From: Dicyema japonicum
Lineage: Eukaryota; Dicyemida; Rhombozoa; Dicyemidae
NCBI GenBank assembly: GCA_011109175.1
Contig: RDEW01000002.1
Span: 551,885 to 615,884 of the forward strand
DNA: 64,000 nt
Direction of reading: 5' to 3'
The notes beneath the pieces were generated by a model. It did no database searches. It was not told where the DNA came from and saw nothing but the letters and a program-made list of their open reading frames with translations. Shown here one piece after another: positions 34,950-46,612 of this stretch. Within the stretch, counting starts at the first letter, position 1. Every line of letters begins with the position of its first letter. A program made the translations under genes and the position numbers.

Positions 34950-36480
34950 TATTAAAGTATGGAAACAGGCATTAATACGGCCGACCTTATCCGACAAAAT
35001 GGAAAGGGATTTGCCACCCTGTGCAGGCAGTGCAACTCTCAACAATATACAGCTACGACGTGTCTTATGAGAAGGGTATACATCACCCCTCTCCAATTCC
35101 TATTCCGCCCACAGAGAAATTGTGTTGGATCCTAGAAGGAGCACAAGGAGAAAATGAGAAATCTGATTGAAGCCTTCGAGATCACTTAATTAATTTAGTA
35201 ATTAAATTAACTATTGGTGTTCTTGGGTTAATAATAATACTAAAACCAGGAAGACCGAGAAATGACCCAGCGTATTTTAGAGCGGTGTCACTACTATGTT
35301 CCATGTCAAAAATCTTGAGAAGGCTTGTGTTTGGGAGAATTAAAGAATTTTTACCCGAGAGGCCTTTTCAACATGGATTCAAAAATGAGAGATCCACGTC
35401 TACATACTTGCAAACATTGACCGACTTCATTCGAGTCAGATTCACAACCAAGCCGAGACACTTTAAAACAGTGTTCTGCTCGATTGACATACATAAAGAT
35501 TTCGACTTAGTCTCGAGTAAGATTCTATCGAGAAAAATATTTCAATCGGAGATCCCAGGGAAGCTAATGCTTTGGATCACTAACTACTTAAGTGGACGAA
35601 GGGGACGTGTTTGCCTCGGAGGTCTGAAATCAATCTCACGACTCCTCCCCAACGGAGTCCCTCAAGGATCTCCTTTATCCCCTGCTCTGTTTAACCTCTT
35701 TCTGGCTGATCTCCCGACTCTTGAATCTGGTAATGATGTTCTACTTTCCTATGGATGTGATATTGCGTTGGCTTCGCGAGATCAGGACATCCAGAAGGCC
35801 ACAGAAAGAATACAAATTAACCTGGACAGGCTTAATGCCTGGATAATGGAAAACCGGCTCGTGGTGAATGCAGAGTAGTCGTCTACGTCACTATTTACCT
35901 CTGACAAAAGATTGGAAAGGAAGACAGTCACCTTGAAGTTAAACAAGGTCGGCATCCCTTTCAATAGATGTCAAAGGATTTGGGTGTGACAATTGATATG
36001 CATCTCTGTTTGACATCACACGTAGAAAACATTCTATTGAAATGTGAAAAAAAAACTGAACGTATTAAAATGTTTATCGGGAATATGAAAGAGTGGAACT
36101 CATCCAGTCTTGATGAACGTGTACAAACAGTACATCGAGCCATGTTTCTCGTATGCATGCGCCTCGTGGAGACCGTCCATATCTTGGACAAATATGAGGA
36201 AAATTGAGGAAATGCAAAAGAGGGCCTACAGAGTAACGGAGCGTTGGATTTGTGAAAATCACCGAACCGGATTTACGCTTCTGGAGGCCCTATGAGACTA
36301 GACTCCAGATCATGGAAGGCCCATGATTTAAGATTCCTGTTTCTTTCTTCTCTTCCCTCTTCTAATAGAGTGGCGGCATGTAATCTACCTGTCTCTGTTG
36401 GCGCCAACCAGAGTGGCACGAAAAAGGAACACTCTCCCACTCCACTGCAGAGATTCCCTGCAAAAAATGAAGATGCTTAA
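34950..36480 (+). mobile_element. Family J non-LTR retrotransposon
   Basis: A 197-codon frame (35285-35878) covers RT fingers to just past the catalytic site: LLCSMSKILRRLVFGRI, CSIDIHKDFDLVSSK, PNGVPQGSPLSPALFN and a mutated catalytic block SYGCDIALASRD (YADD changed to YGCD). It ends at a TAG. Further C-terminal pieces follow to 36295, then a proline-rich 3' stretch to 36480 that matches 46310-46450. A separate family J tail (35180-35236) sits just upstream. Confidence 0.8.
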
Positions 36481-37419
36481 ATTTATATGGTTCTGGATGG
36501 AATTTTGTGGCATTAAAATATTATATTTCTAAATGAAATTTATCGATTGAATGTCTAAAGTAAAAATTAATAGCTTATTCATCCCATATAGTTTTTTACT
36601 TACTAAGTTTTCTCAATATTTGTACACGGTTGGATTTGAACCAGGATCTGACGTTCTTTGGTTTGGAACTTCGGCTATTAGAGATCTCTTGTTTTGTCTG
36701 CGGACACGAAAAGTACAATTACATACACCTGAAGATATGTAGAAATTCTTGCAATAGTCGTCACATCAACCTTCCAACCGATTAACTAATTTATCAATTT
36801 CTGTAAAATTAATTATCATGCATTAATCACTAAAATGAAGTCTACATAAAAAAAACTCTCTGTGAAAGGAGCAACCACTTCATGGTCTTTCCAAGTGAAA
36901 GGACACACAATTCAAAACCCACGTACATCTACTAATGACATGAGCAGAAATGACTCCATGAAATCATATGAAATGCATTATACGAAAGTCAGGAATCTCC
37001 TAATACTGTGTTTTCCTAATAGATATTGGTGATTCTCGTTGTAAATGTTATACTCTATAAAGAGATTCGATGTACATATTAGTTTCGATTAATTGACCAT
37101 TAATAATCACGTAGAGGATTTTGGTCTACATATGATTTGTTTAATTATTTACGGTATTTCCATGAATTTGATATATTGTCACTGGTAGTATTTTTAAGAG
37201 TCGCAATTTCAATATCATCGAAAAGTGAGTACCATCAAGGACTGCCTAGGCCTATGTGAGTTAAATTATATGATCTTAAGAAGATATAGATACAATTTTT
37301 TTTTATTTAATAAAAAAAATTATTCCAAAGTCCAGGATAAACCAAACTAATTCTGAGGCTTCCAACAATTCTAAACTCTTTTATTTTTAGTTAATTGTTT
37401 TATTTAGTAAAGAAAAGAG
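36481..37419. other. Intergenic; possible SINE head
   Basis: A B-box-like GGTTCAAATCC lies on the minus strand at about 36624-36634 but no A box or cloverleaf was found, so it may be a SINE relic. At 37130-37225 the minus strand reads DDIEIATLKNTTSDNISNSW with a possible 27-nt intron after it. I could not extend either. Confidence 0.25.
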
Positions 37420-37525
37420 TAAATGGTCAATATAGCGGCTGCCCTAACTGCGTGACTATTCCTCTCTCAGAATGGCAGCGAGATTCGCTTAAATAACCAG
37501 CAGCGCTCACGAGGGTTTTAGTTAA
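37420..37525 (-). mobile_element. Family R retrotransposon 3' fragment
   Basis: About 105 bp closely matching 14560-14665 (GCGTGACTATTCC, GCGAGATTCGCTTAAATAACCAGCAGCGCTCACG). Confidence 0.7.
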
Positions 37526-37812
37526 TTATTTTAATGAAAAATACAGTAAACCCTCATCAATCCCAACAAAAAAAATTTCCATATTAATGAAGGGCGGATT
37601 CGAAAATTGTCCATAGGAAATTCTAAATTTTATTATATTGCCAAAAAGTAAGGCAAATTGGATCCTTATTACAATTTCAATAAACAAAGAGTATAAATTA
37701 TTAGAATAAAAATGTAAAAAATATTTAAAATCAAAAAATTATATTCTATTTAATCAAGTCATAAATCGTTGTTTGTCTATTATTCTTTTTAACACTTCTA
37801 ATTTCTTTATTA

Positions 37813-39524
37813 TGTCACATGGGCCAAGCGTTACCTATGGGCAGCCTGTTACATTAACCTTGAACCAAGATTAACTTCAATTAATTTTATAAATGATTTA
37901 TTAACCCAAAAAATTAAATTTAAGTAACTTTTTTAGTCTACTCATTAATACAGTCGATATTTCTCCTTTCGAATTTTTTATCTATCAAATTAAACTATTT
38001 AAAACTACCTCCACGCGATTATTCGATAAAATATTAATTATTTCTGCAACTGGATAATACTGAGACTCAAAACTTATCCAGTCGCAATGAGGGATTTGTT
38101 CCAAAGTCCTTTTTAGCCCGAACCTATTTATTAATGTTTTTGATTCATACTTTATCTCCCATGTTAAAAGTATATTTACTATTATGAACATTCATTTTCC
38201 TGTTCATAGCTTTGTAATAATTCGAATTTTCTTCAATCGAATTAATTTCGAAATTGATTCTCTTCGCATTCGGACACAAATTATCTGACTGGGAATTATC
38301 TAGATATAAATTTTTAAATCAAACTACGTGAATTTTCAATAGATTCTGGAGTCGAACAATTAACCAAATCGTCAATTTGTTCTGGAATCGCACACTTATC
38401 ACTTAAATTATTTAAGTCCTTGTGCTCGTGAATTGTTAGGCCTTCCGTGAATTTGCTTAATGTTAAAATCTTCGCAAAGTTTTGTTATTTCTGATTTTTT
38501 AAATTCAGAACCATGTCCGACTGAAGAAATTTACATGGCCATTCAGGCGGAACGAAGATCTAAGTTTTCACATACTCCTTTACTAGAATTATTATAGAGT
38601 GGTCGTACAAAAGCGAATCTATAAATTAAAAAAAAACCAACATACTATATATGTCAATGACCGCTAAAATTCATTTGAAATTTTCATTTAATGTTGAAAA
38701 TTTTTTCAGGTCTATTAGATCTACCTGAAGACGTTCATTTGGAGAAGAAGCAAATACATGGTGTCTCCAATCTACAATTATAAAAAATCACGAACTTTTA
38801 AAGGACGCGAAAATTTACAGACCAATAATTTCGAATGACTTTTCTGATAATCTCATTCTTTACAGTGAAGTATCTTTGTCTACATTCTACTCAATTTTAT
38901 TTACTCCTTCGTGTGAAAACTCGTCAACAATTTCGCAACATGCTCCATTTCGGTTTATTATCCAGGGATATGACTAACTTGGAATCAGTTGATTTAAGAT
39001 ACAGTCTAAAAATTATTGCAATTTACAATACCTGTTATTGATAATAGAAAAATTCTCTATCTTCTTTACAAGCCTATATTTTCGGGTGCCTCGGAAGATT
39101 TTCGGGAAATTTATCATGCAAAGCATTTTTTAAAGTTTGATATTCAACGCAATCTTTCACAAAACCCTTGTAAGAAGCCATTGCAACAAAATAAATCTTC
39201 CATGCTATAAATCACGCTAGAAATTTAAGTTTGGCGCTATAAAAATAAAATCTTTATAATCATAACATTTATGAATAAAAAACTAATTTAACAGGATTAA
39301 ATCACGATATAAATCGGATATATAAATTAAATGTCGGATAATCTAATGAGGGACTCAATTTCACCTTTGTCGGTCTGGGATTACTTAGTTAGATGAGAAC
39401 TTTTATTTCTTTCTTTTGACCCAGTGATCCTGGGGTAATAATAATAATGTCGATAATCAAAGACCTTTTCAAGGTCGAAAAAATGTAACAGGCTGCCCAT
39501 GCGTTACGCGCCGCCCATGTGACA
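37813..39524 (-). mobile_element. DNA transposon with gypsy-type integrase
   Basis: 1712 bp between imperfect 42-bp terminal inverted repeats (outer end TGTCACATGGGC, inner end GGCAGCCTGTTACA) and flanked on both sides by the 5-bp duplication TATTA (37808-37812, 39525-39529). The minus-strand interior (about 38240-38900) reads as a retrovirus/gypsy-type integrase core: NERLQVDLIDLKKFSTLNEN, FKWILAVIDIYSKY-like, VRPLYNNSSK, then GHGSEFKKSEITKLCEDFNI and GRPNNSRAQGL. Upstream pieces resemble the segment before the catalytic core. Frames are broken. TIRs plus a gypsy-like integrase are the hallmarks of Ginger-type cut-and-paste elements. Confidence 0.75.
39364..39449 (+). mobile_element. Family J 3' tail inserted in the integrase transposon
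   Basis: Carries GGTCTGGGATTACTTAGTTAGATGAGAACTTTTATTTC and ends GATCCTGGGGTAATAATAATAATG, the reverse complement of 51318-51405 and 61682-61760. It lies inside the right part of the integrase transposon and cuts off a Tigger-like end just before it (39330-39360). Confidence 0.75.
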
Positions 39525-39714
39525 TATTATATTTAAATTTTTCAATGTTCCAATTCTATCATTTCTGAATTTTGTACTTTCTTCTATAATGTTTACTGTA
39601 TTTAATAATTGTATTAGTCAAAATTTTCAATCGTTCTCTTCACTTTCAATATCAATAATTTCTTCGTCGATATATAATAATAAAAAGGTACCTATTTCGT
39701 TCTCGTCAAACTTT

Positions 39715-39795
39715 TAAAAATGCATCGGGATCACGTGATAATTAGTTTTGTTTTACCGTGGTCTGGGTTAAATAATAAAAAATAAAAACTTTTAG
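39715..39795 (+). mobile_element. Family J 3' tail
   Basis: GCATCGGGATCACGTGATAATTAGTTTTG...GTCTGGGTTAAATAATAAAAAATAAA, nearly the same as 41600-41670. Confidence 0.7.
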
Positions 39796-39993
39796 TTTAA
39801 GATTAAATCTAAATTTAAATCTGGGTAGTCAAGCTTTAATAAATTCAATATCATTGATTCCAAGTTTTTCGTCAAATACGAAGATTGTTTGTCACTCGGA
39901 ATATAGAAAAACTCCATAAATATAGCAGCGAGGCGTTATTTCGATTATGAGATACCAACTAAACCATCATTTAAAAATTAATATAATTAATTT

Positions 39994-40075
39994 TCCTCGT
40001 TCGCAATCCACAACAGCAGGCTTCCTCAACTGCATTTGTTTAATTGTTAAAAAAAATTTTTTTTTTTTAAAAAAA
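39994..40075 (+). repeat. Dispersed repeat end with A-run
   Basis: Inverted partner of 32895-32985, ending in long A/T homopolymers (AAAAAAATTTTTTTTTTTTAAAAAAAA). Confidence 0.65.
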
Positions 40076-40143
40076 AATTAATTTTATTAATATTAAATTT
40101 TATAAAAATAAATTTCAAAAATACGTATGAAAATTATATTCTT

Positions 40144-40616
40144 ATGGGTCGTGATGAATTTTATCAATTCTAATTATTATAGCATTTTGGTGTAGAAAAA
40201 AGAAGCCAAAAATGATCAAATCAAAGTCAGCATTCCGTAAGCTAGCATTAAAAAAGCATCCGATAAAGTGAGTGCTGAAAATAGAAAAAAGGCCGAGGAT
40301 GAGTTTAGCGAAATAGCAGAAGGTACATAATATTATCTCAATGCAGCCTACGAAGTTTTGTCGAATCCAGAGAAGAGACGAATGTATGATATTCACGGGC
40401 AGACTGACTTTGTTAATAATTCTCCCTTCTATTCATCTCCGTTTGATGATGTTTTCAGTTCATTCTTTGATGATTCATTTTTCGGTGATATGTTCAACAG
40501 CCATCATCACTCTTATGCTCGTATTCTCGGATTTAATTATAGATAATCAGGATAATTGTCGTACGGAGACTATAAGAGTAGGCAACACCGTCACAAGTAC
40601 TACTATATGCTCTTAA
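40144..40616 (+). pseudogene. DnaJ/HSP40 (DNAJB6-like), damaged
   Basis: J domain recognisable as DEFYQ...GVEK, NDQIK, SAFRKLALKKHP, then AENRKKAEDEFSEIAE and AYEVLSNPEKRRMYD, followed by a Phe/Asp-rich stretch (SPFDDVFSSFFDDSFFGDMF) typical of the DNAJB6 group. Two 3' introns are intact and fit the local style: 40323-40346 (24 nt) and 40521-40542 (22 nt), both restoring frame. The 5' part is damaged: the first intron has lost its GT end, there is an extra base in an A-run near GVEK, an extra G before SAFRK, and one base is missing in the HPD triad, so the essential Asp is lost. Genes elsewhere in the window have no such lesions, so this is more likely decay than sequencing error. Confidence 0.75.
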
Positions 40617-41229
40617 TTATTATTGAGTGATAAATTATAGTATATTTTCTTGATTTTTATCTATTATTTATTTTAAACTTTTGTAAGCATGGGTTTTTTT
40701 TATTCACTGTACTATTTTTCTTAGTATCCAAATGGATTTTCTAAGAAAAAATCCTCATGGGGAAGGAGGGGAGGGTCTTTTAAGTAATTAGTTTAAACGG
40801 AGGTTTACACATCCACTAACCTACCTGGTTGCCTTCCGACAAGCTTAATCAAGGCGGACGGCAACTTATGAAATATAATGAAATTTGGTTATTTTAAAAA
40901 ACAGTGGTATAAACGTGTAAAGTGATTCACATAGGAGCGAGAACCGAGCGTTATAACTTTTCTTCTATATCTTTCCCATCTTAGAGACGTATGTGAATCC
41001 TTCACAAATTGCCTAATTGCTACCGACAAAAATTTATTTCCACATGGGTTTTTCACGAATTGTAGCATTATCTGTTCGAAAGCTCTGGAGGATTAAGTTG
41101 ATATGTTCCGGCAAAAAGAAGAGTTGGATCGCTGAAAAAAATATGATCTTATTCAAAAATACTGTTTCATGACGAATTCAAGGCAGAATAAGAAATTGTT
41201 GATTGAGAGTGTCAACTTCAAACAAGAAA

Positions 41230-41680
41230 TGGTTGTTAATTATGTGATTCTAACTCAATTGAACGGTGAGCTGCATGATAAGAATTATCTAATATGGTGT
41301 GTATTACTTTCAAGCTGTTCTGCATCGAAAATTGGTTCTCACCCGGTCTTGATGAGCGTGAAAAAACAGTAGTACATCGAGCCACGTTTCTCAAATGCAT
41401 GCTGCTCTTGGGGACCTCCATATCTTGAAAAATATGAGGAAGATCAAGAAAATGTAAAGAGGGCTTTCAGATTAACGGAACCTTGGATTTTGGAGATCTC
41501 AGACCGACGCCGCTGGATGATCTTATGAGACTAGATTCTATATTATGGGGATACGGCCACGTAAAATAAGCCATCCTGTACTATGAGGTCGCTGTTGGAA
41601 TGCATCCTGATCACGTGATAATTAGTTTGGTTTTACCTTGGTCTTGGACTGTTAAATGAACAAAATAATTCTAATATTCT
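41230..41680 (+). mobile_element. Family J retrotransposon C-terminus and tail
   Basis: Broken frames read the RT C-terminus (HRATFLKCMLLLGTSIS-like), then the tail GATCACGTGATAATTAGTTTGG and GTCTTGGACTGTTAAATGAAC. Confidence 0.6.
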
Positions 41681-42039
41681 TCGTTCTACAATGCCTAAAT
41701 CTATGAATTTTCCATTTACAATTTACCCTCCTATTTCTACAGATATGTGTCTAACTTTATCATTAAATATTTTAAATAAATAATTAGGCTCGATCGCCGC
41801 TTTTAATATTCTTGTGGATGGCAATCGGCCCTGAAGGCAATAGTGTCATTTAGAGTGTCATTTCCCGAACTCCGCCTTGTCTGCCGCGTCTCAAGGTGAG
41901 TATTTCGCCGTCAGAAAAGGTTTGCACACATATGGCGTCCCAAAAGAGTGATTTACCATGAGAGTGTGATAATAATGACATCCCATCTAGCCTCTTCCCA
42001 TTGTCTCTGTCCAAGCCTAAAATTCCAGTTGAATCGGAA

Positions 42040-43100
42040 ACACTGCACTCTTAGGCCCGATAATCTTTTTGGTAAAGATGACCATTCTATTGGGATTAAA
42101 AATCCTGCTCCTGTTGCAGGTGTGTAAGCGAACGTTCCTTTATGAGTGGAAAATTGGGAATTGAATAGTTTTCTTACTGGGAAACTTTCGGGAAAGCTAA
42201 CATCTACGGTTTGTAAAAAGGGAGTCAAATTACCATTAGTGAAAGTCGTAATGTCTGACAGACGAGAAGCTCAGCTCAATCTCTTGTTAGATTGGGGGTA
42301 AATATTGGTATTTCTGTCATAAGTGCCGAGTGGTATAGGAAACCAGATATCTAATGTTACAGATGACAAAATTTCAGACACATAACTCGTCTGTGTAAAG
42401 GTCGAGCTAAGTAATTGCTGTGTTCAGGTCCCCACTCTAAGGAAGAATGTAAAGTTTGTGTGACTGAAGTAAAAAGATGTGTGAACTGTGGTTCTATAGA
42501 TCATTTAGCTAATAATTGAAATTTCTCAGTGGCAATCGAAGCCAGAAGACGTAAGAAAACAAAATATTTATGAAAAATGATTAAAAACTGTCCCTGAAAA
42601 GGAGAATTACAAAAATGGTGAAATAAGTCCCGGTCAGAATGTACTGTCTGGTAGTGGAAAAAGTTGATGGAGAAATGGTTAAAATTAGCATACAGACAAG
42701 TGGGTTAATGAGTAGTGCGTCTGATTATATTGTTAATAGTGATAGAATTTCTTGTGTTAATGTCTGTAGTCGGTTGGAGGAAAGAATGATGAATTGTGTC
42801 AAAAACAAGAAAGATACCAGTTTATTCTTGGTCTGGTGATGTTCTTAAAATAAGAAATTATCCATTTGTTAAGTCTGAATCAACCAAGATCAACATGGCT
42901 AATGAAAGCAGGCTTAAAGCTGATTGTTCTTATCAGCAAAGTATGTATGAATGTCCTATTAATTAATGTAACAAAAATGAAGAAAACGGGAATAATAAAT
43001 ATTCTTGGTTATAGTTCTGTTGACACTCCATATGAAATTGGGGGTAGATTGGAAATATTTATTATGCCGAAAAATCTGTTATTTTTGTGATTTAAAATAC
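42040..43100 (+). mobile_element. Gag/ORF1-like zinc-knuckle sequence, degenerate
   Basis: Broken frames read CYR.QNFRHITRLCKGRAK, CSGPHSKEECKVC and RCVNCGSIDHLAN, a run of CCHC-type knuckles preceded by SDRREAQLNLLLDWGVNIGI, as in retroelement ORF1/Gag proteins. Many stops. A second copy lies at 59268-60150. Confidence 0.55.
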
Positions 43101-43326
43101 ATGGAAGATGATATAATGAGTGATCATCTTCCTCAAAAATAGAGTTAACGGGCATGAATGTTCTTATGCATGAGTTGTTTAAACTGTGCTAATCCTGATG
43201 GGGGTTCCTGTTTATCAATAGCGAACTTGTAAAAAATAGGAAAAACTCATATCGTGTCCTATAAACAATTACCAATTGTCGAAAAACCTCGCCAGCTAAC
43301 CACCTACACTCGGAATTCAAAAATTC

Positions 43327-43420
43327 CATGCCTACTTTCCTCCTACGGTTTGTCATGAAATTTTTGATTAATGCCTACTTTCCTCCTACGGTTTGTCATG
43401 AAATCTTTGATTAATCTTAA
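43327..43420 (+). repeat. Two-copy tandem repeat, about 47-bp unit
   Basis: ATGCCTACTTTCCTCCTACG...CATGAAATTTTTGATTA is immediately repeated with one or two changes. Confidence 0.9.
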
Positions 43421-43789
43421 TAAAATTGGGTTTCTTCCCATATCTTAAGAGGGATTCAAGATATTATCCGACTTCCTGCCAAGGGGATGTCATGGATACT
43501 GCCATTTAAGATTATGTCAAGTGATCGACGCAAAGTTTAGTGTTTTCCATAAAAGCAACATAGGCGTCCGTTTCGGGTATCGCAATAAGAATCTGAAACA
43601 TCGGTTCTGTTTGACCTCAAATTTGATCTGCACCAATAGCGAGAGTGGCAAGAGCGGAGCGAAAGTGGAAAGATTAAAAATATTAACATTTTATCACTTA
43701 AACATTCGCACCTGTTTTTAAAAATATTAAAATATTTATTTTTTATAAATCTATTAAATAATTCAAATTTGCTATCACCATAAACAACA

Positions 43790-45070
43790 ATGCTAAAGGA
43801 CTCAATCATTTCACTTGTTGGGATTATTACAACTCCTTTGATTGTCTTTTATTTAAATGTTAACTGTACTATGGTTATCATTTCTTATTAATTGTAGACT
43901 GATTGCTCCATTATACCTTCATATTCCCAATTTATTGCTTATTTTAATGAGATGCTGAAAATTAAAGGATTCTTAATTTATTGGGTGTGGTTTTCATTCC
44001 AGGCAATTCTCAGTCTTCTTCCTGTTGGACCCACGTGTTATGGTCTTCTACTCGCCGACAAATCTCGTCTCTCATACAGGTGTAATGGTGAGTTTTGAAT
44101 CATCAATCAGGGTTGTACTCTTTGGGGATTACTTTAATGTTGTTTTGTGCACTTGAACTGGCCGACTTTCCCTTTGAAGTTGTCCTCGCTTACTTTCCGT
44201 CCGTTTTGTTTGCAAGTTTTGTTACCTCTTTCGGCATTTCTTTGCTCTGCTGTCTCAAAAATTCTACTAAGAAAGATTTCTTTACTGGATTTTGGGAGGG
44301 TGTTGTTCTCAATCCCCGAATTAATCAGTTTGATGTCAAATTCTTCTGCGAATTAAGACCGGGACTCATAGGTTGGTTGGTCCTCGACCTCATCTTTGTT
44401 CACGTGTCGTGGAATTCGTCCTTAAATATTCCATTAATCATGATCACTTTATTCACATGCTGTACGTTACAGATTCACTGTTTTTTGAGGTATCATTTTT
44501 TTCTAAATTTAGTCACGTGTTTTGACCACAATGGACATCACTACAGAGAACTTTGGGTTCATGCTTGCTTTTGGTGACCTCACATGGGTGCCCTTTACAT
44601 ACACGATCTCTGCTCGATACGCCCTGGAGCATCCAGTGAGCATATCTACTGCAGGAATGATTACAAGTGTTGTTCTCACTTTGATCGGCTATGTCATATT
44701 TCGAATGTCCAATTCACAGAAGCACACATTTCCGTACTGATAGAAAGAGGATGAAGACAGTGAGGGTTATTGAGACTTTCATTCCTGGGAAAGAGATCAT
44801 GATTTCTGGATGGTGGGGGATGTGTCGTCATCCCAACTATTTGGGTGATTTGATTATGGCTTACACGTGGTCTTCTGTAACTGGTTTGAATTGATAATAT
44901 TTGTAGGGTTTGATTGTGTTCTTCCTTACTTTTATCCTCTCTTTTTAACTGTTCTGCTGATCCACCGCTTCAAACGTGATGAAAATAATTGCAGACAAAA
45001 ATATGGTGACAAAGTATGGGATTATTACTGTTGGATTGTCCCCCACAGAATTGTTCCTTTTATTTACTAG
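43790..45070 (+). pseudogene. TM7SF2: Delta14-sterol reductase / LBR family, two frameshifts
   Basis: Reduces the C14-C15 double bond in sterol synthesis in family members (ERG24, TM7SF2, the LBR C-terminus). Exons 43790-43873, 43898-44087, 44111-44489, 44513-44883 and 44907-45070 with introns of 24, 23, 23 and 23 nt. About 395 codons, close to TM7SF2 and without the LBR nuclear N-terminus. Motifs: [87 protein letters not shown] and the C-terminal KYGDKVWDYYCW. Multiple membrane spans are evident. Lesions are one base missing near 44462 and one extra C near 44732; splice sites are intact. It is either a recent pseudogene or a gene with two sequence errors. It is absent from the duplicate block at 59-62 kb. 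Confidence 0.9.
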
Positions 45071-45359
45071 TTTATTATTTGTATGTTTTTGTCTATTGGT
45101 GTTATAATCTCTCTTTTATATACGTTCAAGTTGATCTTAAGTTTTGAGCTAGACGCATTTATTCAGTAGCCCCTAATATACCAGAAAGAGAAAAAATACT
45201 GGAAAGAGGTTAGTAATTAATTAACGTCTAATCAGGATATATCCAGTTCCCACGATCGGAGAAGAAGCGTTCTTTCTGAGCAAAAAGTAAATCCATATCC
45301 ACCATTGTGGCTAATCGGTTGAAAAAATAATGAAGGGGGTTTCAGATCATTTCTCAACT

Positions 45360-46160
45360 AGAACAACTAGTTATCCTCAATGACAAAAAATCACACACTT
45401 GGACAGCTATCAGAGCCAGAAACTCCAATACATCTCCAAACCTCACTTTATGTTCTCCATCGCTATCTTCGGCGATATCATGGAAAGTTATATATAAGCT
45501 TAGCTCTGACCACAATTCAATTATTCAAGTCAGCCGAACTACTCTCGCCTACTGGATGTCTCAGATCAATCTCTAATGATCATCTTTACTGGGAATCAAA
45601 GATCCTTCCAATTGGAGACCATTTGGAAATGAGAGCACTGCAGATCCTCCCCTAAGCCTACAACCCAGATCATCCTTGTCACTCTCTATTCAAACCATAA
45701 AACAAAAGAAAAACCAGTAACCTGTCTCGAATGCTATCATACATCCCTATAGCCGCAATTACCGGAATCGTCTGAAACAAATACACGATTTTGTATATAC
45801 TAAAACCATCTTGATGAGTCGATAACAACAAAATATTAAACCGGCCACCTCCTCCAATGGACCAATCAGAATCTTCTCTTCTGAGAGACATCAGGGTAAA
45901 CCTGGCTCGTCTACGATGTGGGCACCACACATCTCTACCGACGAACGAATTCCTCTGTCCCTTATGCAACCTCTATGAGAGAGATAGATAGGAGACAACA
46001 AATCAGCTATTAAATATCATAAAAAAGCAAAATGTTCGTCTACAATGCCAAAACTGACCGATCTATGGGAGCGACCGGAATATACTGCGTCTCATTTAAT
46101 AGCTGCTGGCCTCCTACAAGTTATTGAAACCGGGGTTACTTAACTGACTAAATAAAGCGG
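45360..46160 (+). mobile_element. Non-LTR retrotransposon C-terminus with cysteine motif
   Basis: Reads LRDIRVNLARLRCGHHTSLP then FLCPLCNLYER at 45885-45985, the C-terminal Cys/His motif that follows RT in many non-LTR elements. Remains of the same motif lie in the duplicate at 60170-60230. Confidence 0.55.
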
Positions 46161-46289
46161 AGAACCCAACCAACCGTGGTAATAAATTAATTAATTGATG
46201 GCGATTTAGATTGTTAATGAGAATCTAATATTTTATAATGACTAAATATTAGTTATTTTATTTAAGGAATCTATAAACTTGGTTAATTG

Positions 46290-46580
46290 GTTGAAGTTTT
46301 CTGCTAGCTTGTCTCTTCTTCTCTCTTCCTATTAGACTGGCGTCATGTGATCCACCTGTCTAGGTGTCGCCCAGTGCCAGGCCGGCACCAAAAAGGATCA
46401 TTTGCTCTCCCTCACTCCACTGGAGGGGTTTCCACAACTGCATGTAATGGACGTCTTACCTTTTATGCTGATTCCGGATGGACTCTGTTTCTGTAGAAGT
46501 GGAAACTGGATACACTTAATTAGTTGTTTACTTTAACTTCAATCTCGGTGTATCCGGGGTTAATAAATTAAATTAAATTA
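46290..46580 (+). mobile_element. Family J retrotransposon 3' end
   Basis: Matches 36330-36470 (CCTGTCT..GT.G.GCC, CACTCCACTG.AG.G.TT) and ends ATACACTTAATTAGTTG...GTGTATCCGGGGTTAATAAATTAAATT. It interrupts the segmental duplication, so it inserted after the duplication or was lost from the other copy. Confidence 0.65.
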
Positions 46581-46612
46581 ATAAACTGATGTTAGTAATG
46601 TTAGTTTATCAA

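Noticed and set aside
36614-36650. A tRNA gene on the minus strand
   Set aside because: Only a B-box-like GGTTCAAATCC is present; no cloverleaf can be drawn.
37545-39355. A second Tigger element between CAGTAAACCCTCATC (37548) and a TCTAATGAGGGACTC end (39340)
   Set aside because: The ends are poorly matched and lie on different sides of the integrase transposon boundary, whose TIRs and TATTA duplication are far better supported.
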